From positions 1 to 58,316 of the forward strand of contig CARCZS010000017.1 of NCBI GenBank assembly GCA_948956705.1: a stretch of DNA of 58,316 nt. Direction: 5' to 3'. Below the pieces are notes generated by a model. It was not told where the DNA came from and made no database searches. It saw only the letters and a list, made by a program, of their open reading frames with translations. This stretch comes from an uncultured Phocaeicola sp. Lineage in GTDB: Bacteria; Bacteroidota; Bacteroidia; Bacteroidales; Bacteroidaceae. The position numbers were made by a program, and so were the translations under genes. This document shows, piece after piece, positions 45,080-52,883 of this stretch (positions are counted from its first letter, which is position 1; each line of letters begins with the position of its first letter).

Positions 45080-47473
45080 ATGAAAACTTTATTACGAAAA
45101 AGACTTGTTTCCCTATTCGTCCTTTTATGTTGTACATGGGGAACAATCACGGCACAAACTTATCGATTATCAGGATGTGTGAAAGATGAGACGGGAACTC
45201 CTGTCGAAGTGGCCAATGTTATATTGCTTCACTCCACTGACAGTACGTATCTGGATGGAATGATTACCGATACGAATGGTTGCTTCCGGTTGCAAGAACC
45301 CAAAGGGAACTATTTACTGTGTATTACCCTGTTGGGCTATCAGGATTTGTCGTTGCCTCTTACCCTATCCAAAGATACTGATTTAGGCAGTTTAGTATTG
45401 AAAAACTCGTCCATAGCGATGAGTGAGGTGACTGTGACAGCCGCCAAGCCCATTATCAGGCGTGAGATAGACCGTGTTGTCTTTGATGCGGGAAACTCTA
45501 TTGCCAGCGTAGGCGGTAATGCATTGGATCTCCTTCACGATGTACCCGGCTTGCGCGTGTCTCAAAGCGGGGTCGACATCATAGGAAAAGGAGGAATCAA
45601 GATTTATATCAACGACCGTGAGACCAAACTCTCCGGTGAGGAACTCATTAATTTTCTTCGCTCCTACAGTGCTTCTCAAATTAGCAAGGTAGAAGTGATT
45701 ACCACTCCTCCTGCCCGCTATGATGCCGAAGGCAATGCCGGCATCCTTAACATCCGCCTCAAGGAACGTGTCAAAGACCATATCGGCGGAAACGCTTTCG
45801 GCTCTTATCTGTATGGTGAGAAATATAACTATGGGTATGGCGGCCTGAGCCTACAGTTCAATCGCCAACGCGTAACCGCTTACCTGAACGGTAGCGGAAG
45901 TTACGGTAAAACCGGCTATGTGGAGCGTAACGGGCGTTTCTATACCGACCAAACATGGCGCAGCCGTTCCGAAAGCGATTATTCTCTTTCTTCCTTTTAT
46001 GTAGACGGAGGAATAGATATCGATATGGGCAGACAATGGAATATAGGTACCCAACTTACCTATATCAACAATGCTCCCAATAATGTAACCGACAACCGTA
46101 CCGAAGTGCACGACATTCAGGAACTTCGTACCGATTCATTCATGCTCGGCCGTGATGATAAGGACTATTCACAGAATCGTGTGAATGTAAACTTCCACGT
46201 CGATAAGTCATGGGGAGATAAAGGACACAAGATGATATGGGATGTCGATTATCTGAAAGACAAATCCAATACATTCTTCGATTTTGATTCTGAAAGCCAC
46301 CTGCCGACAGGAGAAATAATCCCCGGCTCGGAGTTTAATTATGATAAGAATCAGCACCGTACGGTAGATGTAATCTCTTCTGCACTCGATTTCATCCTTC
46401 CCGGTGACAGTTACAGCTTCACGACAGGTGCGAAAGCATCTTTCACCGACACGCGCAACCGTCTGATGTATGATAACTCCAATGTGTCTTTCACTCAAAA
46501 TGACTTTTTCCGGTATAAAGAACAAATCTATGCCCTTTATGCCGACTATAGCCATAACTTTGGCTCCCATTTCTCAATGAAAGCCGGTCTTCGTCTGGAG
46601 CATACCCGGACAACAGGCATTTCCGAGTCCCAGCAGACAACGGACAAGCATGACTATACCCGCTTGTTCCCTACTTTCTATCTGATGTATAAGCCGAATG
46701 AAGATAATGTGTTGAATATGAATATATCCAGCCGCATTTCGCGTCCGGCACAGAATATGGTGAACCCTTTCCTTACTTACGAAAACAAATATAGCGAACA
46801 TCGCGGAAAAGAAGACCTGAAACCCAGTTATCGCTATAATGCAGAGCTCTCTTATACCCTGAAGAACAATTTGAATTTCTCTATATTCTATTCGTATGCC
46901 ACTGATGTATTCTCGCAGCGGCTGATGCTGAACGAGGAAACACATGTTCTTTCCACTTTGTGGGACAACTATATGAAAAACCGTTCTTTCGGTATTACCA
47001 ACTCTTATACGTTCCGTTTGGGGTGGTTGCAGACGTTTGCCCAGCACACGTTAAAGTATAACAGGACCACTTCCAGCGCGCCCGAAACCCATCCTAAAAA
47101 TTCCGGTTGGGATTATAACATCAATATCCGCAACACATTCTATCTGAATACAGCCAAAACGTTGGTTGCCAGTCTTTCCGGTTACTATTCCGGACCGGGT
47201 CATGGCCAGGTGATTCATCGGGAAGGTTCCTATGGAGCCAGTGGAGGTATCCGTTACAGTATGTTGGGCAACAAACTGAATCTGAGCCTGAATGTAAGCG
47301 ATTTTTTGGTGAAGAATATGCGCGGAACCAGTTACTCCAACGGACTCTATACGAAGTTCAACAATACCTTTACCTATACGAGCTTCCGTATCGGGGTAAG
47401 CTATAACTTCGGTGCCGATATCAAACGTAAAGAACGTAACTTGAGTAACACGGATATCCAAAACCGCCTATAG
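45080..47473 (+). CDS. TonB-dependent-receptor-like outer-membrane protein
   Basis: About 797 residues. Signal peptide ends at GTITAQTYR. Carboxypeptidase-like regulatory domain (about 23-105, GCVKDETGTPVEVANVILLH), plug-like region (LHDVPGLRVSQSGVDIIGKG) and a C-terminal barrel ending in SYNFGADIKRK plus a short polar tail. It is the same general type as 6392-8683, without a SusD partner. Its paired TPR/HTH gene upstream suggests a regulator-receptor unit. Ligand unknown. Confidence 0.88.
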   Translation: MKTLLRKRLVSLFVLLCCTWGTITAQTYRLSGCVKDETGTPVEVANVILLHSTDSTYLDGMITDTNGCFRLQEPKGNYLLCITLLGYQDLSLPLTLSKDTDLGSLVLKNSSIAMSEVTVTAAKPIIRREIDRVVFDAGNSIASVGGNALDLLHDVPGLRVSQSGVDIIGKGGIKIYINDRETKLSGEELINFLRSYSASQISKVEVITTPPARYDAEGNAGILNIRLKERVKDHIGGNAFGSYLYGEKYNYGYGGLSLQFNRQRVTAYLNGSGSYGKTGYVERNGRFYTDQTWRSRSESDYSLSSFYVDGGIDIDMGRQWNIGTQLTYINNAPNNVTDNRTEVHDIQELRTDSFMLGRDDKDYSQNRVNVNFHVDKSWGDKGHKMIWDVDYLKDKSNTFFDFDSESHLPTGEIIPGSEFNYDKNQHRTVDVISSALDFILPGDSYSFTTGAKASFTDTRNRLMYDNSNVSFTQNDFFRYKEQIYALYADYSHNFGSHFSMKAGLRLEHTRTTGISESQQTTDKHDYTRLFPTFYLMYKPNEDNVLNMNISSRISRPAQNMVNPFLTYENKYSEHRGKEDLKPSYRYNAELSYTLKNNLNFSIFYSYATDVFSQRLMLNEETHVLSTLWDNYMKNRSFGITNSYTFRLGWLQTFAQHTLKYNRTTSSAPETHPKNSGWDYNINIRNTFYLNTAKTLVASLSGYYSGPGHGQVIHREGSYGASGGIRYSMLGNKLNLSLNVSDFLVKNMRGTSYSNGLYTKFNNTFTYTSFRIGVSYNFGADIKRKERNLSNTDIQNRL

Positions 47474-47581
47474 TAGGGGAGACGGATTTCGCTCTCTTTA
47501 TGCCTTTGTTTTTGTCACAAAGGCGGAGAACAGCTTGTCTTTCTGCCTATGGCAGGCAAGTTCGGTAATCATGTTGTAAAT

Positions 47582-47627
47582 AAGAACGGTTAAGTGGAAA
47601 TGAGATTCTTTCCTCTTAACCGTTCTT
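47582..47627 (+). terminator. Terminator-like hairpin after the OM barrel gene
   Basis: AAGAACGGTTAAG pairs with CTTAACCGTTCTT (13 perfect pairs, 20-base loop). The loop motif GAAATGAGATTCTTTCCTCTT recurs in degraded form at 47675-47695, where CCCC and GGGG form a second weaker hairpin. The rest of 47474-47816 shows no gene. Confidence 0.65.
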
Positions 47628-47816
47628 TCGATGAAATGGGGGATTTTAGACAGACCAAAGAAATAAAACCCCGGGAAATGAGATTTTTCCTCTTGGGGCG
47701 GTTAAAGACAGAGGTGAACGCCCTGTAATCATAGCGAATAGTCCCATTTTATAAAATACCTTATGCCTTCATCGTTTTATCTTCTCAATTGCAAAGGAAT
47801 AAAAAAACAGACAACT

Positions 47817-47824
47817 TATCTTTG
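47817..47824 (+). promoter_or_regulatory. -7 box of the tyrosine recombinase gene
   Basis: TATCTTTG, 45 bases before the ATG at 47870. It lies 7 bases left of CTGTTAAG (47832-47839), whose inverted copy follows the gene. Confidence 0.55.
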
Positions 47825-47869
47825 TCGGATGCTGTTAAGTCAGAAAAATAATTTAAAGATTAGATTACG

Positions 47870-48796
47870 ATGATTACAATTAACCTAAAGAACAGGTGTT
47901 CAAGTAAAAAATCCCTGGCACTATTTATGCAGACGAACATTACTCATTTGAGAGAGTCGGAACAAGCTCGTACAGGTGAAACCTATGCGGCTGCATTTAA
48001 TAGTTTTATGAGATTTACGAATGGCGAAGATGTATCGCTAAGTGAAATGGACTCAGACATGATGGTGGCTTATGAAGCCTATTTAAAGGGCAATGGAGTG
48101 AGCATGAATACTGTCTCTTTCTATATGCGCATCCTTCGGGCAGTGTACAATCGTGCGGTGGAGCAAGGAATTACCTTGCAGCGCTATCCTTTCAAGCATG
48201 TCTATACAGGAGTGTGCAAAACCATCAAGCGTGCCCTTCCGCTCAGTGTGATAAAGCAGATAAGGTTGTTGGAATTGCCTCCAAACTCGACTTTGGATTA
48301 TGTACGCGATATGTTTTTGTTTAGTTTCTACACTCGCGGAATGTCTTTTGTAGATATGGCCTACTTGCGTAAGGAAGACCTGTCGGAAGGTATTTTATCC
48401 TATAAAAGGAAGAAGACGGGGCAATTGCTCCATATCAGGTGGGAGAGATGTATGGAAAATATTGTGAAGAAATATTCCTGGAATCGCACTGTTTATCTGC
48501 TTCCCATTCTCAAAAACAGTGGTGTGGACGAAAGAAAGCAGTATAAAAATGCCATCACTCTTATGAATCGCAGGTTGAAGGACATAGGCAGGATGGTAGG
48601 GCTTACCCATCCGTTGACGATGCACTGTGCGCGCCATTCATGGGCTAGCGTGGCGAAACATAAGCATATTCCTTTGTCTGTCATCAGCGAGAGCATGGGA
48701 CATGATTCCGAAGGAACGACCATGATTTATTTGTCGTCGTTGGATACGGCTGTCATCGATGAAGCCAACAAGCAAGTATTGAAAGAACTTTTCTAA
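47870..48796 (+). CDS. Tyrosine recombinase / integrase
   Basis: A 308-residue site-specific recombinase. The N-terminal SAM-like core-binding domain is at about 15-110. The catalytic domain has Arg156 (FYTRGMSF), His252 and Arg255 (HCARHSW), His278 (SMGHDSE) and the nucleophile Tyr287 (MIYL). Size and sequence resemble Bacteroides integrases that invert surface-gene promoters, more than the 400-residue ICE integrases. It stands alone between the barrel gene and the TIR/SIR2 operon. It may have mobilised the island or invert local DNA; neither is shown. Confidence 0.93.
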   Translation: MITINLKNRCSSKKSLALFMQTNITHLRESEQARTGETYAAAFNSFMRFTNGEDVSLSEMDSDMMVAYEAYLKGNGVSMNTVSFYMRILRAVYNRAVEQGITLQRYPFKHVYTGVCKTIKRALPLSVIKQIRLLELPPNSTLDYVRDMFLFSFYTRGMSFVDMAYLRKEDLSEGILSYKRKKTGQLLHIRWERCMENIVKKYSWNRTVYLLPILKNSGVDERKQYKNAITLMNRRLKDIGRMVGLTHPLTMHCARHSWASVAKHKHIPLSVISESMGHDSEGTTMIYLSSLDTAVIDEANKQVLKELF

Positions 48797-48839
48797 AAAA
48801 GTCTGTATCTTAACAGGATACCGTATTAGGAACAAAAAA

Positions 48840-48903
48840 CTTCAAATCCGTCAGCCGATACGGAATCCATTGTTGGGGTAGGGTATGGCTGACAGGTTTG
48901 AAG
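48840..48903. repeat. 17-base inverted repeat downstream of the recombinase
   Basis: CTTCAAATCCGTCAGCC (48840-48856) and GGCTGACAGGTTTGAAG (48887-48903) are complementary at 15 of 17 positions around 30 bases. It could be a terminator without a T-run or a recombinase core site. Confidence 0.6.
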
Positions 48904-48939
48904 GAAAAACAGCGCATATTATGCATGTAAAGCTATTAT

Positions 48940-49056
48940 CTACTCGTCGATAACACTTTTCACTTCTGTATCTACATACTTACCTGGGAAATAGGCTTCC
49001 AATGTAGCTACCAACAGGCTCTTGCCAAAGCATCGGGGGCGGCTCAGACAGTACTC
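48940..49056 (-). pseudogene. Fragment of an AAA-ATPase-like gene (PF09820-type)
   Basis: The frame reads EYCLSRPRCFGKSLLVATLE and continues AYFPGKYVDTEVKSVIDE to a stop at 48940. LSRPRRFGKSLLxSTLxAYF is the Walker A region of the AAA-ATPase-like/PD-(D/E)XK family common in Bacteroides. Only about 35 codons survive, with no start. The fragment begins immediately after the stop of the SLOG-like gene, so it marks a junction of the TIR/SIR2 operon. Confidence 0.65.
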
Positions 49057-49671
49057 TTACAGCCTGTCCTTCAGCAGTTCGCTAAACAAAGTCCGATAAT
49101 CAAAGTCATTCTTCAAACGTATATCAAAACTTTCCCGATTCCGGTTATAAATCTCTAATGCCGCACCTCCCGTACTTGCCATCGGCAATAGTAACGCATC
49201 GGCATGATGTTCTTTAAACAGTTCATATTCAATTTCTACTCCTTCCATGCCTCCAATAAAAATACCCGCTACATAGTTATGTGCAGGAGCAAGCATCTGC
49301 TCACGCATTTCTGTCAGACTGGCTTTGCGGTCTTTCACACCTTGGCTGAACCTTACCTGAGTCAAGATTATATGTTCCACACATTCATTGTCTGGGGGGA
49401 ACATGCCCTCAAAGAAAGCAGACTGATACAGGGTCACATGCTTTTCTATCTCACAAGAACTAATTCCTACTCTTTCCAGCACCTCACGAATCAGGGGAGT
49501 TATGGAAGGATGACCTCCCCATACCAACCGGGCATGAGGAAGAATAGTGGCGGCCAATGCGCGGACTGCGTCACGGATGCCTATCATATCGGCAGTTTCA
49601 TAGTATTTCGCATCCCGCTCCGGAGAAGGAATACTGGCCGACAGAAAAATATGCTTCAATTTGTTTTCCAT
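49057..49671 (-). CDS. Standalone SLOG-like nucleotide-sensor protein
   Basis: A 204-residue Rossmann-like protein. KHIFLSASIPSPERD, ARLVWGGHPSITPLI, LYQSAFFEG and the glycine-rich FIGGMEGVEIEYELF fit SLOG (Smf/DprA-LOG) sensors found beside TIR genes. ADALLLPMASTGGAALEI is a further conserved-looking strand-loop. SLOG domains bind nucleotide-derived ligands. It overlaps the TIR gene by 16 bases, implying translational coupling. It could be a second signal receptor, a sponge or a processing enzyme; this is inference. Confidence 0.75.
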   Translation of the reverse strand: MENKLKHIFLSASIPSPERDAKYYETADMIGIRDAVRALAATILPHARLVWGGHPSITPLIREVLERVGISSCEIEKHVTLYQSAFFEGMFPPDNECVEHIILTQVRFSQGVKDRKASLTEMREQMLAPAHNYVAGIFIGGMEGVEIEYELFKEHHADALLLPMASTGGAALEIYNRNRESFDIRLKNDFDYRTLFSELLKDRL

Positions 49672-50891
49672 TTTTCCAATATATGATGATATGAATATGA
49701 ATCCAACTCACGGATACAAACAGTCTTTACCGGTAAGTACCCATCCAGCCATTGCAGATGTTCCATCCATTTCTTCTTCATGTACAGCTGATCGTATACC
49801 AGGCACACTTTCACCTCCTGCCTTCCTGCCTCATCCTGCAAATACTCCTGTATCCACAGTCGGGCGTCATCCATCACCTTGGCGTCAGGGATACCTATTG
49901 CGGGCACAAATAAAATCCTTTTATCTTGTTCTTCTGCATATACCACATGTGAAGGATGTAGCGTATAAGATAAATTCTCTTTTTTCAGCCAACTTATAAA
50001 AGGTCCCATCAAATTGGAAATACGGGCCTGCAAACTCCTCGCCAAAAAACGTTCTACGGCAAGGGCTATCTTTTCCTCAATCTCCTGATAACGGACAGGA
50101 CACAACAAATCCATCTTTTTCATTATAATGGGCAATCCCAAGCTACCCGGTATACTCTTTCCTGCCTGTCCGTCCCCTTGGTCTGTGCACAGTAACTCTA
50201 TCACTCCTATTTGCAGAACACTGGCTTCATTCAACTCTTCCTTCACCCAGTCCCGACTCATATAATTATCAGTATGCAATGCTACCATCATGTCCGCATC
50301 CATCAACTGGTGTTTCAGTTCTTGTTGGAAATCTATTCCTTTACTAATGCTGTGCGTGTCCAAAAAAACATTGAACCCATGAGCCGATAATGTATCATAC
50401 AAGTGCATAGCCTGAGTAAGAGCGTCTTCCCGACAGTAACTGATAAAGACTTTCCGGTGATGGCGTAACAAATGGAACTCCTGCAAGATAAAGTTCAGAA
50501 CAGAAGCCAATCGTTCTTCGGAAGTTCCGGACCCCAGGCGCATGGCATTGACAGGATGCAATTCTTTCGGCACATTCTGCCGGAACCTATCCGAACTGTT
50601 TACCACCGGTAACACAGTGATGCCCTTATCCAGCAGAGACTGTAAAACGGGAGAGTCGGTTTCAAACCTCTCCTCCCATGCCGCGCCACCGAAATAAAGT
50701 CCCACCACCGGCAAGCTGTAATCTATCTCCGAGGCCTTCTCCGACACAAGCAGCCTCACTAGTTTATGGTCTATAGACAATTCCGCCAGTTTGTCCTCTA
50801 ATTGTTGCTGCAAGTCCTGAGAGACCGATTGGAGAAAAGTGGAATCTCCCAGCAACACTACCTGATAGCGGTATGCATCTATCCTACTCAT
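49656..50891 (-). CDS. TIR-domain protein (ThsB-like) with extra N- and C-terminal regions
   Basis: A 411-residue protein. Residues 1-about 140 form an alpha/beta region (YQVVLLGDS, PVVGLYFGG, GITVLPVVNSS) of unknown family. The TIR domain is about 147-240: KVFISYCREDA, FNVFLDTHSI, ADMMVALHTDNYMSRDWVKEEL. Glu219 (or 218) in WVKEEL is the likely NADase catalytic residue. A C-terminal region of about 120 residues follows (ISNLMGPFISWLKKENLSY). It would sense infection and make a nucleotide signal from NAD+. Its ATG overlaps the stop of the 660-aa gene by 4 bases. Confidence 0.85.
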   Translation of the reverse strand: MSRIDAYRYQVVLLGDSTFLQSVSQDLQQQLEDKLAELSIDHKLVRLLVSEKASEIDYSLPVVGLYFGGAAWEERFETDSPVLQSLLDKGITVLPVVNSSDRFRQNVPKELHPVNAMRLGSGTSEERLASVLNFILQEFHLLRHHRKVFISYCREDALTQAMHLYDTLSAHGFNVFLDTHSISKGIDFQQELKHQLMDADMMVALHTDNYMSRDWVKEELNEASVLQIGVIELLCTDQGDGQAGKSIPGSLGLPIIMKKMDLLCPVRYQEIEEKIALAVERFLARSLQARISNLMGPFISWLKKENLSYTLHPSHVVYAEEQDKRILFVPAIGIPDAKVMDDARLWIQEYLQDEAGRQEVKVCLVYDQLYMKKKWMEHLQWLDGYLPVKTVCIRELDSYSYHHILEKWKTN

Positions 50892-52870
50892 AACTCCTCC
50901 CTAGCTACGATTTCTCCTTTTTCATTCACTCTCCCTACCACTTTGGCAGGACAGCCCACGACCAATGCATAGTCCGGAACATCTTTGGTCACCACGGCGC
51001 CTGCACCTACCATCGCCCATCTGCCTATGGTCACTCCACAGACAATTACCGCGCCACCGCCCAGTGACGCACCTTCCTTTATTACGGTAGGTGTCATCGT
51101 CCAGTCATCACCCGATTTCAATTGACCATCCGGAGTGATGGAACGAGGATTCTTATCATTGGTAAATACCACGGACGGACCTACAAACACCCCATCCTCC
51201 AGAGTTACTCCGTGCGGAATCATCACATTGTTCTGTATCTTCACCCGATTGCCTATCACCACATCTTCGTCGATATGAACAAAATGGTGTATCTTGCATT
51301 CCTGTCCTATGCGGCAGCGGTCACCCACTATCACAAAGTCGTCAGTCTTCACACCTTTGCCCACCTCGGCCAGAGGGCTTATCTGCACCAACAGCGTATT
51401 ACGTTTCTGCTTCAGTAACATCTCATCCTTATAACGTACCTCCAGACGCTGTATCAATGCTAATGCCTCCGGAGTAGGGAAACGTCCTGCCAACTCCCGT
51501 CTATAATCTCCCAATTGCAAGAAAAACTGTTCGCCCACCTCCAGTTTGGAGTCATCTGCCGCTTCAAGCAGTTCCGGGAAGCGGGAGTGAGCCGAAGGAT
51601 GCAGTACCCGGAAAGACAGCAATTCCAATTCTATCCGGCTGGAAGTCAGAATCACACCTATCTCGAAAATTCCTCCCTCGTGCATCAGTTCATCACCAGA
51701 CAGTCCCAATTCTTCCTTGATACCTCGGTATAATGTTCCATACAGATTCACAGTCTTCCCATCCTCCTCCAAGTCTTTTATAGCCACAGTCTCGTCATAG
51801 CTGAAATGATAAAGGTTGGCAGCCTCGCATCCCGAACTGCGTTTTATCCACAAGGCACTTTCTTTCTGTTCTTCTTTCTGTAACAGAAAGCCTCCCATTC
51901 CCAAAGAACAGAGGAAAGGAGCATAATGAGGAATGTCCTCAACGGTATGTATATCAAAAGGATTCTCCTTGTCACCCAGAGAAGCAATCAAATTCCCATA
52001 TATTTTGCTCATTACCTTGAAGGTGAAATAGTCCGAACGATACATTTTCATCGTCAATGAATGGGTTTCTATTCCGTCCGGCGATCTTTGGGCAGTAATT
52101 TCAGAAACACCGACCATCGGTCCGTTGAACATGGTAGCATGGCTTCTCAAACGTTCCAGAACATAATCCGCCACTTCACAGGCCGTCTCTTCAATGAAAG
52201 TGTCAGCGTCTTTATCATTATAATACTTCTTGAAAAAGCAGCGGAGTCTTTCCAGCATCCGTGTATCTTCCGATGCTTCGGAATAAAATCCCAGACTTCT
52301 CAGTTCCTCCCTTCTGCTCTCGGGAATTGGCAGAATATATTTTACATTGGTCAGTTGCGCGCTTATGTGTTCCGGTGACCATATCTCACTACATGTCTCA
52401 AGCTTCACATATCGGCCTGAAGGGGTCAGGTCACCGAAACAACGCTGTACAGCGGAAAGGATGCTGAACATCTCGTCCTTTTCTCCCGTTTCCGGATTAT
52501 CTGCTATGGCTACACGCTGGATGCTCCACATTTCTGGATTTTTAGGTCTGGACTTAATCCCATGCGGATAAAGCAAGATTTTCTTTTTTTTCTTCAGGGC
52601 ATAAGGTAGTTCCTTGTTCTGCACGAAAGTCTTTCGTACCGACGAGTTGGAGTGAATATAAAGCACCACTGCACTTTCGTCTATCCCACTCTCAACATGG
52701 GGTCTATATCTCTCTCCGCTATATTTGAAGAGGATATCCTCATCGCGCCACACCCGGTAACCGTTGTTTTTCAAGGTATATACCACTTGTTGCACAAAAG
52801 GTCTGTCGGTACTGGAATAAGAAATGAATATATCATACTTATATTCATTTTTGTTAATGAATTCATCCAT
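50888..52870 (-). CDS. TIR + Nudix-like + hexapeptide acetyltransferase (WbpD/WlbB-like) fusion
   Basis: A 660-residue three-part protein. TIR at about 11-115: YDIFISYSSTDRPF, YRVWRDEDI, candidate catalytic Glu87 in FVQNKELPY. Nudix-like region at about 315-425: LGMGGFLL, then RGIKEELGL (382-390), which keeps the EE pair and G of the Nudix box but lacks its first Glu and has Gly for the usual Glu after Arg. Left-handed beta-helix at about 495-650: HHFVHIDEDVVIGNRVKIQNN, NVMIPHGVTLEDGVFVGPSV, GAGAVVTKDVPDYALVVGCP, very like WbpD/WlbB sugar-nucleotide N-acetyltransferases. Follows the SIR2 gene by 13 bases. I know of no described protein with this combination. Confidence 0.85.
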   Translation of the reverse strand: MDEFINKNEYKYDIFISYSSTDRPFVQQVVYTLKNNGYRVWRDEDILFKYSGERYRPHVESGIDESAVVLYIHSNSSVRKTFVQNKELPYALKKKKKILLYPHGIKSRPKNPEMWSIQRVAIADNPETGEKDEMFSILSAVQRCFGDLTPSGRYVKLETCSEIWSPEHISAQLTNVKYILPIPESRREELRSLGFYSEASEDTRMLERLRCFFKKYYNDKDADTFIEETACEVADYVLERLRSHATMFNGPMVGVSEITAQRSPDGIETHSLTMKMYRSDYFTFKVMSKIYGNLIASLGDKENPFDIHTVEDIPHYAPFLCSLGMGGFLLQKEEQKESALWIKRSSGCEAANLYHFSYDETVAIKDLEEDGKTVNLYGTLYRGIKEELGLSGDELMHEGGIFEIGVILTSSRIELELLSFRVLHPSAHSRFPELLEAADDSKLEVGEQFFLQLGDYRRELAGRFPTPEALALIQRLEVRYKDEMLLKQKRNTLLVQISPLAEVGKGVKTDDFVIVGDRCRIGQECKIHHFVHIDEDVVIGNRVKIQNNVMIPHGVTLEDGVFVGPSVVFTNDKNPRSITPDGQLKSGDDWTMTPTVIKEGASLGGGAVIVCGVTIGRWAMVGAGAVVTKDVPDYALVVGCPAKVVGRVNEKGEIVAREEL

Positions 52871-52883
52871 AGCATATTTTGTT

